Shown: positions 45,939 to 57,200 of the stretch, piece by piece
How positions within the stretch are numbered: the first letter of the stretch is position 1
Layout: each line of letters begins with the position of its first letter
NCBI RefSeq assembly: GCF_016808335.1
Contig: NC_053142.1
Location: forward strand, 49,037,992-49,101,991
Direction: 5' to 3'
Length of the DNA: 64,000 nucleotides
Origin: Panicum virgatum
Taxonomy: Eukaryota > Streptophyta > Magnoliopsida > Poales > Poaceae
The notes under the pieces: model-generated
Told to the model about the DNA's origin: nothing
Databases searched by the model: none
The model's input: the letters and a program-made list of their open reading frames with translations, nothing else
Program-made: the position numbers and the translations under genes

Positions 45939-47939
45939 ATGGACCTCAATATGACAAATCTTTGGTTTCATGGGAAAGAACATATAGCTGCTGCTTCATT
46001 CTCCCAGGCTCAACCGACTGCAATAAATTGCAGGAATGAAGAACTAGCTGCTTCAGCTGTGAACTTGGGTTGCATTGGGAGCACAGAAATAGCAGAGAAC
46101 TCTAGAAAATCATTTCAACATGGAGATCAAAGCTTGGCTGTTCCTGATGATGGCTGCAGACTGGTCCTTGGACTCGGGCCAACGCCAAATCTATATTCTG
46201 CTGATAGTCACTCATTTCGTGGAAATAAAGCTTATGAATCTGCTACTTTGCTCACTCAACATTGTGCCACAACCAATCCTGGTTCAATGTTGGGTCTTTC
46301 AAGATGCTATTCAAGAAATTTACAACATGCAACAGCGAGTAGCAGCAAGAATTATTCACATGCAAGAAAAACTGGTATCATCTTCCCAATTATTGATGAG
46401 GGATCAACTTCAGCCAAAAGGAAACCAGGTGGTTATATGCTACCACTTCTGTTTGCGCCAACATCAGATGATCTTTGTCTTAATGGAACATCTCCAGACG
46501 CCGATATCCAACAGCATGATGGAATTGAATATGATACTGAAAGTGATCATGATATATCTCTTAATCATCATGAGGTTCAGCCTAGCCCTGATTTGTCCAT
46601 AACAACTGATTGTTCTTTTGCTACAACTTCCGATGTGGTAGTTGGTACAACTAGTGGGGAGCAGAGAAGTCATCAGCGCCATCCAAAGAAGTGCAGGTTC
46701 AATGGGTGCTCAAAAGGTGCCAGAGGTGCATCAGGACTATGTATTTCACATGGTGGTGGCCAGAGGTGCCAAAAGCCAGGTTGCAACAAAGGTGCTGAGA
46801 GCCGCACAGCATATTGCAAAGCTCATGGAGGAGGGAAACGGTGTCAAGAGTTAGGCTGCACCAAAAGTGCCGAGGGTAAGACAGAGTTCTGTATTGCTCA
46901 TGGTGGTGGGCGCCGGTGTGGGATTGAGGGATGCACAAGAGCAGCAAGAGGGAGATCAGGATTCTGCATAAAGCATGGTGGAGGGAAGAGGTGCAGGATT
47001 GAGGGCTGCACTCGTAGTGCTGAAGGATACCCTGGGCTGTGTATCGCGCATGGAGGAGGTCGCAGGTGCCAGTACCCAAACTGTGGTAAGGGGGCGCAAG
47101 GAAGCACTATCTACTGCAAGTCCCATGGTGGAGGCAAGAGGTGCATGTTTGAAGGCTGTACCAGAGGTGCTGAGGGCAGCACGCCCTTCTGCAAAGGGCA
47201 TGGTGGCGGGAAGAGGTGCCTCTTTGAGGGAGGTGGGGTGTGCCCAAAGAGTGTTCACGGCGGGACTAGCTTCTGTGTTGCGCATGGAGGGGGGAAACGC
47301 TGCAATGCTCTTGGGTGCACCAAGAGCGCTCGTGGTCGTTCTGATTGCTGTGTGAAGCACGGTGGCGGCAAGCGCTGCAAGTTCGATGGGTGCAACAAGA
47401 GCGCGCAGGGGAGCACAGACTTCTGCAAGGCCCATGGCGGGGGAAAGCGATGTGCGTGGAACACTGGCTGCGACAAGTTCGCCAGGGGAAGGAGTGGTCT
47501 GTGTGCTGCCCATGCGACCCAGATGGCTTCCAAGGCAGAGCATGATCCTGGGCAGGGTCGAAGCATGGCCGGGCCAGGCCTCTTCAGTGGCATTATCTCT
47601 GGTTCTTCAGCAGCTGGTAGCAGCATGGATCATGCCATCTCGTCCTCTGGCCAGGCCACTTGGTCGGACTGCGTCGACTCGTCGGGAGACATGCAGAGCG
47701 GCGGCAGGCTCCTGATACCGCATAAGGTGCTGGTACCTGGCTCATTGAAGGCTGCGTCTTCGTGCGGCCTGGCCGGCAACAGCCATGAAGATGGAGGGAG
47801 CCGGAGCCAGGGCTTCGGGCTCGTTGTGCCTGAGGGAAGGGTGCACGGTGGGGGCCTGATGTCCATGCTCGGAGTTGGGGGCAACCTGGGGAGCAATCCT
47901 GATGGTTCGAAAGCCTACAATACTGAGCATGCCACGTAG
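45939..47939 (+). CDS. Eleven-repeat Cys/His protein (WRKY19-N-terminus type)
   Basis: A single coding exon of 666 residues. Residues 1-250 are Ser/Thr-rich, with an acidic stretch (IEYDTESDHDISLN). Residues 251 to about 527 are eleven tandem units of about 25 residues with the pattern RC-x4-GC-x-K/R-x-A-x-G-x4-FC-x2-HGGGK: four metal-ligand positions (Cys, Cys, Cys, His) per unit. Unit 8 is longer (FEGGGVC), and unit 11 lacks the HGGGK end (AAHATQ). The tail is Gly/Ser-rich. The same repeat occurs in front of the WRKY domain of Arabidopsis WRKY19 and in stand-alone plant proteins; here there is no WRKY domain. Zinc binding and nuclear action are inferences. Start ATG 45939 follows an acceptor and leader introns. 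Confidence 0.88.
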   Translation: MDLNMTNLWFHGKEHIAAASFSQAQPTAINCRNEELAASAVNLGCIGSTEIAENSRKSFQHGDQSLAVPDDGCRLVLGLGPTPNLYSADSHSFRGNKAYESATLLTQHCATTNPGSMLGLSRCYSRNLQHATASSSKNYSHARKTGIIFPIIDEGSTSAKRKPGGYMLPLLFAPTSDDLCLNGTSPDADIQQHDGIEYDTESDHDISLNHHEVQPSPDLSITTDCSFATTSDVVVGTTSGEQRSHQRHPKKCRFNGCSKGARGASGLCISHGGGQRCQKPGCNKGAESRTAYCKAHGGGKRCQELGCTKSAEGKTEFCIAHGGGRRCGIEGCTRAARGRSGFCIKHGGGKRCRIEGCTRSAEGYPGLCIAHGGGRRCQYPNCGKGAQGSTIYCKSHGGGKRCMFEGCTRGAEGSTPFCKGHGGGKRCLFEGGGVCPKSVHGGTSFCVAHGGGKRCNALGCTKSARGRSDCCVKHGGGKRCKFDGCNKSAQGSTDFCKAHGGGKRCAWNTGCDKFARGRSGLCAAHATQMASKAEHDPGQGRSMAGPGLFSGIISGSSAAGSSMDHAISSSGQATWSDCVDSSGDMQSGGRLLIPHKVLVPGSLKAASSCGLAGNSHEDGGSRSQGFGLVVPEGRVHGGGLMSMLGVGGNLGSNPDGSKAYNTEHAT

Positions 47940-49129
47940 TGAGCGCAACGCAAAGTACTGAGGCTATTTTGTGTGCCTCTCTGCTATAATTCTTGCATGT
48001 AACATATGCATGATTTTGATTTGGCCATTGCGCCTTTTCTGTCAAGCTTAAGTAGAACTGGATAATTATGTGCCAATTGGCCCTCTGTGTAACACATACT
48101 TTCTATTTAGTATTTACAAGAGTGCTTGCATCATTCAGTCCTTGTGTATAGAGCCAGGAGTTTTATTGCCTGAAGCTGGGTTCAGAAGCAGGGTTCTGCC
48201 TTTTCATTCAGCTACAAACCGAGTATATGATACACATGCAGAACACCCTTGAAGTTGAAATTCTGTTTAACAGGAATGAAAGCTGCTGAACCGTGACGGC
48301 CCTGGGTTCAGGAAGTATATGAAAGCTTGTAACGTTGTCTCTCTGAATTTTTGCAAGCCTTTTAGCCTGATGCAGAATGCAGTGCTCCTCGAACAGTGGG
48401 GAGTGTCAGAGTGTGTGACTCTCTGTGAGAGCTAAATTGAAACCCATATCCACGGACGATTTGTTGGAATTTGCTGGGGCGAAATGACGTGGGAATACGA
48501 AGCGCGCTTACCATTGTCCTGGCCGTCGGTTGAGTTTCACTTGCCTGGCAACCAGCAACTGTTTTTTTTTTCCACACCAATTAGCACTAGCTAACAGTCT
48601 AGTAGTATTTTTTTTCTCATAGCAAATCAACATCAGCCATAGCTAGCCAAAGAGAGTGATTTTTGACTTGTGGCGTTCACACATCCGTTCCTGTATTGTA
48701 AACCTGCGAAACGGCGATGAACCGTGATCGCGCACAGAAGATCCCACACGGCACCCCTCTTCCCTGGATGACTGCCTGCCCGTTGGATGCCCTGCAGCGC
48801 ACCATGGACGGCGGATCTTTCTCTGCAGATAGACACCCTATTCGCTGGGCTGGAGCGGTTGGCTGGAGCTGATTTATGTGAGGAAGAAGTATTGTAACGC
48901 TGGTAGTACTGTAGCAGCTGGTTACCGTAGAGTTCCAAATATCGAGAATCTGACCACATACAGCGATACTGTAGCAACGGTGGTACTGTAGCGCTGGTCA
49001 GACTGGACAAGCCAAGCGAATAGGGGTGAGAGTCCGTTTCACACAGACGCCGGGCCCCACAGACCAATCCCGTCCGGTGGGCCAGCCTGTCAAAGCTCGG
49101 GGCATCGGTGACGGCGACGCAACATTTCA
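47940..49129. other. Intergenic region between Cys-repeat gene and NRPD2
   Basis: Probable 3' UTR up to about 48.3 kb, then unassigned sequence containing a MITE-like inverted-repeat element (48836-49026). No gene is seen. Confidence 0.45.
48836..49026. mobile_element. hAT-type MITE candidate
   Basis: Short inverted ends ccctattcgct (left) and agcgaataggg (right) enclose about 190 bp with repeated gtactgtagc-like motifs. Such ends are common among grass hAT-type MITEs. No target duplication could be resolved. Confidence 0.5.
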
Positions 49130-49415
49130 CTAAACCCCCTCCCTGGCTCCCTCCCCGTCCCGAGGCGCTTCTCCCGCAGAGGCACAGGAAAGGAAATCCC
49201 TCCCTCTCCCTCCCCCCCTCACGCTCGGGAGCATCGACCCCATCGCGCGACGGACTCGTGGTCCCGGCGAGCTAGGGTTCGGCTCCGGCGAGGCCACCGC
49301 GCGCGCCCCCAGGGTCGGGTGCGCGTACGGCCTCCGCAGCTCCCTTTCCCGCCGCCGGGCGCCGGATCCTCGACCCACCACTCCCCAGTGCTCTAGTGCA
49401 GGGGACATCCATTCA
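49130..49415 (+). other. Likely NRPD2 leader exon
   Basis: A pyrimidine-rich, CpG-rich segment ends at ccattcag followed by gtgcgtgg, a plausible donor. The next acceptor before the NRPD2 start codon would be near 51188 (gctgccag). If correct, a 1.8-kb leader intron contains the hAT element at 49950. Inferred only from signals. Confidence 0.35.
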
Positions 49416-49949
49416 GGTGCGTGGATCGATCCTCTGGGTTTGTTGCCATGTCATTCCAACTTTGATTGGATGGATTCCCCTGTTCTGAGCGTTGGTTTTG
49501 GTTTTCATTTAGTTGGGGATTAGATTGCTGCGTTGGTGCGAGGTTAATCCACCGCATTCGTTAGTGATTCAACTAGATTTGTCTCTTCAGCGTGCAATAC
49601 TGACACTAGTTTACACCGCGGAGGTTCTCACTACCCAAGGAGCGAATGCAGTTTATTTTCCGTGTCGTTTGATGGTTAAACTGAATCCATACGAGTATAT
49701 GACCCACCCAAACCCCCATGTCAAGTTCATCCCCCTGGTGATAATTCGTTATTGTGAAATAAGATAATGCCGCAGTGGAGTAGAGGGGGTTTTCGGTTCT
49801 GACTTGCTTGTGTAAACGATTTACGTGTGACACCTGTCCAGTTTCTTAAGTTTGTGACCCATTGATGGATTGGCAAGGTGTTGATAAGCGATGGTTGTCG
49901 TTTGTATATCATTATTTTCTGATTTTTTGGGCTGTATGTTAGGGTGGAT

Positions 49950-50890
49950 CAATGTTTTTAAATCGCCTAATCGTCTGATCGAACAATGGGTGGACCAGAC
50001 GACTAATCGTGATTAGTCGTCGACTAGGGTCGATTAGTCGGGTCTGATCGACCCTAGTCGTCCACTAGTCGTCCAGGACATTTAGGATCCATATATATAT
50101 ATATATATATAATATTCATTAGCTTCAACAAAGAAGGACAAAGGAAAGGAAGGAGACAATTTCTGAAAACTTACTAGGATTTTTTCTATCTCTATCTCTT
50201 ATTGCTCCTTGCTTATCTGGAGCTCGCCAGACCAGTCACCCGTGCTCACGCTCGCGCGCCGGCAGAAGGAGGTCGCCAGTTGGGGTAGCTCACCGGAGAG
50301 AACAGAGGGAAGAAGGGAGCTCGCCGGAGGGAAAGGAGGGAAGGAGGTTGCGAAGGCCAGGAGATGAGGGGCCGGACAGCGGCCTGGAGAGGAGGGTTCG
50401 ACGGCCGGCAGCAACCTGTGCTCAAGAAAATCAATTAATACGCGCTGAGCTTTGAGGTTTTGTGCTAGGGAATTGGATGAGTGGCGAGAGCAGAGCGAGG
50501 CGCATTGGATTGTCCGGCTGATCTGAGCTAGAAGGTGAGGGAACGGCAGCGCGGGGTGGAGCTCCCCGTTGGCAAGCAGCGGGAGGTCGCGGGAGCCGCC
50601 CCCCTGTCGAGACGAGTGGCTGCCGACAACCCTAGACGCGGTCGTGCCCCTCCAGTTTTGTTTCTAACCAAGTGGGCTTGGGCCTCTCACTCTCCAGTCC
50701 AGCCCACAAGCAAACCAGCTACACAAACCTAGTCGAGATCACGCCTAGTCGGACGATTAATCGCTTCTAGTCGCCGATTAGTCGGTCGACCGGTCGATCA
50801 GGGTGCCTGATCGAGTCGTGGAGCCTAGTCGAGCACGCTGGACCGATAAGGTCGATTAATCGCGATTAGTCGCGCGATTTGAAAACACTG
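49950..50890. mobile_element. Non-autonomous hAT element
   Basis: A 941-bp element whose ends are caatgtttttaaatcgc (left) and the inverse of cagtgttttcaaatcgc (right). An 8-bp target duplication GGGTGGAT is present at 49942-49949 and 50891-50898. Subterminal regions are full of gattagtcg/cgactaatc repeats on both strands, as expected for transposase-binding sites. The centre (50.2-50.7 kb) is GC-rich without a recognisable transposase. It lies between the presumed leader exon and the coding start of NRPD2. Confidence 0.9.
50091..50110. repeat. (AT)10 microsatellite
   Basis: Ten perfect AT dinucleotides inside the hAT element. Confidence 0.9.
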
Positions 50891-51200
50891 GGGTGGATTT
50901 ATCTGATTTGTGCTACCGCTCGCTCCTTATGTTTTGTGCAAACTGTAAGCCGTATAAATGATTTAGCACCATACTGAGGTTGAGGCACACAACTTTGTGG
51001 GAAGATCCTGCAGGCATGCAACCGCTCATGCCATGTGCGCCTCGTGAGCGTGTTTTCCATAAATCATTAATGTTTTCAGTTTCTGGATGTCAACAATGCA
51101 CTCTATATGGCATGTTTTCTGTTGAAACGGTTCATTTCGAATTGACTGATTTGGTGAATTTGTTATACTTGATAGGGTATAAGCTGCCAGTGTTTGTGCA

Positions 51201-54200
51201 ATGGAAGAGCTACAGAAGGATGGTGGGCAATCACCAAACTGCTCTGATTCTGAGCTAGAACTTATGGTAGTGGATGAAGATGGAGCGGAGAAGTTCCATA
51301 ACATGGATGAGGGAAGCAATGATTCTCCTATACATGTTGATGAAGGACAGTCCTCTATGGATGTGGATGTGAAGGGAAAAACATCCCTTGCTGATGAATC
51401 CTGTGATGATGGTGCTAATGGAAAGTCTTCTTCCGAGCCATGCTCAAATGTTCCAATCGACATGAGTGTAGAAAGCCTAGAGAAGTTTTGCAAAGAAGCA
51501 TCAAGGTCTTTCTTTGATGAAATTGGTCTGATTAGCCATCAGATAAATTCCTACAATGAGTTTGTCTCGCATGGGCTCCAGGAGCTTTTTAATTCACTGG
51601 GCGAAATCATTGTTGATCCTGGTTATGATCCTTCAAAGAAAGTGTCAGGTGCCTGGAAGCATGCCATCATCAAGTTTGGGAGAGTGAAGCTTGAAAAGCC
51701 TGTATTCTTGTCTGGCAATGACGAAGTTGATATTGATTTGAAACCGAGGCATGCTCGCCTCCAGAATATGACATATGCTTCCAAAATTAAAGTAGAAGTG
51801 ACGATTCAGGTCCAAAATATTTCCACGCTTTATATATGTCAATCATTTGTTCGTTCTGCCATAATTCCCCCGAAAATGAGCCACACATTCATACAAGATA
51901 TAGAATCCATGGCGAGAAAAATGAATAAATTATAAACTGCTTCGCTATGGATGTCATGATCAGAATAATACATTGCAGGCAACAAGAAGTTCTGTTCAGT
52001 TCTCATAAGTAAACTTACAAACCAATGCCTTGGCTATTATTTTGCTACTGAGCAATATTGACTCGCCTGCATTTGATTGGAGTATTCCCCTGGTACCCTA
52101 ATCAATGTATTGAATTTGTCTGTGATTGAACACCATGTGGAGGAGCCTAGTACTGGATGCATGATTGGTCTTTTCAGAACACCATTAGTTCTTTCTTTTT
52201 CTGCACACTGGATTGCAATTGAAGAATTAGGCCTTCAAATTTACTTATTCGCTGTGCTCAATGAAGCTAGAGGCATGAATTCATGCCACTGATTTTGGTA
52301 TCACACGCACTGTTACTCAGATTTTCTTAGGTGTCACAGTGACATGATTATCTGATCTGTTTTTAATTGTATCAGGTTTATTCTTTAGAGAAAAGTGACA
52401 AGTCTAAAACAGGGACTGACGGTTTTGTTCAAAGAAGGGACTTTATGAATGAAACTCATTCGATATATATTGGTCGCCTTCCGGTTATGGTGAAATCAGA
52501 TTTGTGCTTGCTTCACAAGGAAAGTGACTGCCTGTTCGATGTCGGCGGATACTTTTTGGTTAAGGGAATGGAGAAGGTATAACTCTGATCTCTGTTTGCC
52601 TTTTCCTTTTTTGTTAATGCATGAGAACCAATCAGTACCTAGGTTGGCAGGTAATGTGAGTACCTCCCAGAGGGTTTGGTACTCCACTCCTCTCTCTTAA
52701 GACAAAGCCAGGTGTTCATCTTCTCTCTGTGGCTGAGGTTTTTTTTTTGGTGTGTGTGTGTGTGTCCTTTGGGGGGTGGGGGGCGTATGCAAGATGATTG
52801 AATCGTCACATGTTTCAAGTGGCCCATTTGTTGTCTGAGATTAGACTATAGGGCAAACTTTCTTAGAGCCCAGTCAGAAAAATCTTATATGCATTACTGG
52901 CAGTTCTTAAGGTGGAAAAGAGGTCCGCATGTATTTTTCAAAAGCACTAGTAGTATAATGACTATATTTGCAATGTCATGAATTGTAGTTATATAAACAT
53001 GGGGTGCTATCAAAGGAACTATCTTTGGCACAACTCCACACAAGGCTTCACCCCATGTTGCCGAACCTCGATCTGCCTCCTTCGGAGGCACCGGTCACTA
53101 TGCCAGGATTGCATCTTCCACGAGCTTGCCGTGCCAAAAAAGAGCGGTGTGAGCTTACCATGTTTTATGCAGGTCTCAATGTTGCAAAGTCTCCATGTGG
53201 GACTAAATTATCATCCATATGATAGAGATTGATGTCACATCTTTGTGTATGGCCTTTTCCTGTGCGTCATTGCTGGATGAACAAAGAAGGTCATGGGCAT
53301 TGCTAGTAGTAGAAGAGGAATAGACCATGGAAGGATAGAATATTGAATCGAACAATAAGTCAAATAGTAGCTAGGGATTGCCAATACAAAAGCAAAGAGT
53401 AAAAGATTAAGCTATAGCTTGATTGATAATCATTTCACCAACCATTTGAAATCGAACCTTTGCTTTTGGTATTTAAATTGCCAACACAACAAGCAAAGGC
53501 TGTATGGGCCTGGCCCATTTCGGTCCTTTCTTGGAATTGTCCAGCACTCCAGCTGTACTATGCACTCCAACATGTATGCAGGGTAAAATATGGACCGCAC
53601 GGCCGTGTATGCACTTACGCATAGCCTGCTGCATGCCGTGTGCACAGAAAGTGGCCAGGTGGGACCTAGCTGGCATCCACACAGGGAAGCCAGGTGGACG
53701 GGATTGATGCACATGCAGCATGGATACACGGGCCCAGACAGACCGACACAGGTGCTCAGTTGGAAATGGTTTGACGGACCAAAAATCAGGCCAGAATCAT
53801 TGCCTGCTTTACAAATAGTAGAGATATGTTCTAATTGTGCGGCAACATATTAATAGGCATACCATGTAGATTCTAATAGCTTATGGAAAATTTAATGAAG
53901 ATTATTTATAGGAATAATGAGGTTTGTTGATGACATACTCTGACATCATTTCATGATTATAGAACTGAAGAGCTGATTACTCCCTCCGTCTTGAAACATA
54001 AGGCATTGAAGGGTTTAAAATTTGTACCCAAATATAAGGCATCCTAGGGTGTTTTGGAAACTAATTATTCCCAGCCAGCCATGAAATCAACAAAATGACA
54101 ACCAAACAAGGCATTAAACAGGGGTACATGCATCATTTCCTCATCTCCTTAATCTGTCATGAAAATGCTAGGATGCCCTATATTACGGGATGGAGGGAGT

Positions 54201-57200
54201 ATTTGCTAAGTTCATTTGGAGTTTCCTTTTGGGATGTGACTCTGTCAGAGCAACAGCTCTTTACTGCAAAGAAAACGTTGCACCCTATATAGCATATTTC
54301 TTCTATCTAACTATGCTTCCATTTTGTGAAACATCCAGGTATTCATTGCTCAAGAGCAAAGATGCCTGAGCAGGCTTTGGATTGTTGATCGACCTTGCTG
54401 GACTGTCTCTTTTATGTCTGAAATGAAGCGAAGGCGCATATATATTAAACTAGTGGAATCTACAAAGAGCGAAGATTTCAGCAGGAGCAAAATCATTTCC
54501 ATTTCCTTTCTATATGCGACAATGCCAATTTGGTTGATGTTTTTTGCACTAGGAATATCATCAGACAAGGAAGCTTTTGATGTGATAGATATGCATGATT
54601 GTGATGCTTCTGTTATCAACACAATATCTGCAACTATCAAAGAATCTGATGAACTGTGTGAAGGTTTTCGTAAATCAGATAAAGCACGTCAATATGTTGA
54701 CGAGTTGGTAAAAAAATCAAGATTTCCTCCAGCAGAGTCCTTTGATGACTATATTAATAAGTTTCTCTTTCCTGATATTAGTGGATATAGGAACAAAGCA
54801 CTTTTCTTAGGTTACATGGTGAAATGCCTGCTAATGGCTTTTATTGGAAAGCGCAAATGTGACAATAAGGATGATTTCCGGAATAAGAGGTTGGACCTGG
54901 CTGGTGAATTGCTTGGAAGGGAACTTCGGGCACATATTAGGCATGCAGAGAGACGCATGGTTAAGGCTATTCAAAGGGATTTGAATAGTGACCGCGAGTT
55001 ACAAGATCTTGCACATTATATTGATGCATCGATTGTCACTAATGGTCTAAATCGTGCCTTTGCCACTGGTTCTTGGTGTCATCCCTACAAAAGAACTGAA
55101 CGGTGCTCAGGAATTGTTGCGACTCTAAGGAGAACAAATCCTCTTCAAATGATGTCTGACTTGAGAAAAACCCGTCAGCGGGTTGCTTATGCTGGGAAAG
55201 CTGGTGACGCTAGATATCCGTAAGTAACATTATTTTCATGAACCAAGTGTTGCATTTTCTATCTTATGATTTTGTACGTTTTAGTGTAAATTCCATCCTA
55301 TTGAAAACCCTTACGTACAGGAATCCATCCTACTGGGGAAAGCTGTGTTTTATGTCCACTCCTGATGGTGAAAACTGTGGACTTGTGAAAAATCTAGCTG
55401 TTACTGCTATTGTTAGCTCTAGAGTGGTGCAGCCTTTGATTGAGAGTTTCATTTCTTGTGGAATGAGTAAGCTGAATGAAATTCCTACTGAGAACATTCA
55501 AAGAATGGATAAGATTTTTCTGAATGGCAATTGGGTAGGATCTTGTACTGATTCAGCTTCATTTGTATTGCGATTAAGGTGCATGAGACGCAGCAGTCTG
55601 ATCGATCCACAGGTTTGCTCTCTTTCCCATGGTTAGATTGCTACACTCTTTCTGATTTTACTAAGTTGCTTGGGTTGCTGGTTCCATGTCTGTATAACGT
55701 TTTTGTTGCGGAAGAGTTTCTCTTTCCTAGTGACTTGTCATAGCTTTGTACAAAGGCCAATCTTCATGCATCCATATAACTTGTACAACCTGCTTGTTTG
55801 ACAATGGTTTACCTTAGATCACTTCTTGTCTTCTTATTTAAACTTTCCAATCCTGTTGAGAATCTTGATGCTGTCTTATATATGTTATCTATTTCCTGAG
55901 AATTAGTTTTTTTTTTCACATTTTGGTCAATGAAATAAATAGGTTAAAATCTTTTCCGGTGAAGTGATCAAGTTGTTATCTTGGTTTGTTTATTACCAGT
56001 TTCCCAAATTGTTTTGTGTGTTGCCTTTTCTGTTCCAGTTAACTGTGAGCATTTCTTGTGATCTTATCTGCCTTGAGTGTTGTGTAATTTCAGATTGCAT
56101 CCTTTTGTCAGTGCACAAACGTGATTGGTTGATTTTATTTTTTACACCTCAATTTTATTGTAACTTGTAAGATTATTTGACACCAAGATGTTCCTTATAA
56201 TGTTTCCTATGTTTCCTGTTCGATCTAATTAGGTTGAAATCAAAAGGGACAAGCACCAAAAGGAAGTTCGTGTGTTTTCTGATGCAGGGCGACTTCTCAG
56301 ACCCCTTCTTGTTGTTGAAAATCTCAATAAAATCAGAAAACCAAAGAGCCGCCGATACTCTTTCCAGGAATTAATGCAACAAGAAATAATTGAGTTCATT
56401 GGTGTTGAGGAGGAGGAGGATATACAATGTGCCTGGGGAATCAGACATTTGTTTGGGAGTAAAGGAGAGATATCTAGTTATACTCACTGTGAGCTGGATC
56501 CTTCTTTTCTGCTGGGACTAAGTTGTGGTATCATTCCTTTTGCAAACCACAATTTTGCTCGGAGGGTACTATACCAATCTGAAAAACACTCACAGCAAGC
56601 TATTGGGTACTCCACGACAAACCCACACATCAGAGTTGATACTCTTTCTCATCAACTATATTATCCTCAGAGGCCTCTTTTCAAAACAGTTGTAGCTGAC
56701 TGTCTTGGCCGATCAGATTGTACTATTGGAAGAAGAGATGACTTTTCTAGACCAGAATATTTCAACGGTCAAAATGCGATTGTAGCAGTCAATGTTCATC
56801 AGGGATTTAACCAAGAGGATTCGCTGGTTATGAATAGAGCTTCTCTTGAACGTGGTATGTTTCGGACTGAGCACCTCAGGAGCTATAAGGCAGATGTTGA
56901 AAACAAAGATGGAACCAAACGACTGAAGAAGGAAAAGATAGACTTTGGAAAAATGGAAAGCAAAAGAGGGTGTGTTGACAATCTTGATGATGATGGCTTA
57001 CCTTACGTTGGTGCAAGTCTTCAGACCAATGACATTATTATTGGGAAAGTTTCGGAATCTGGAGAAGACCACAGTATTAAGCTGAAGCATACTGAAAAGG
57101 GAATGGTTCAGAAAGTATTGCTTTCCGCAAATGACGAAGGGAAGAATTTTGCTGTTGTTACTTTAAGACAGGTAAAATGTTGATTGTCTTAGCAGAGAAC

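Noticed and set aside
46689..47522. Possible CRISPR-like spaced repeats
   Set aside because: The periodic DNA repeat encodes the Cys/His protein units; the genome is eukaryotic and spacing follows codons.
46699..47626. Several open frames opposite the Cys-repeat gene
   Set aside because: They are antisense shadows of the tandem repeats.
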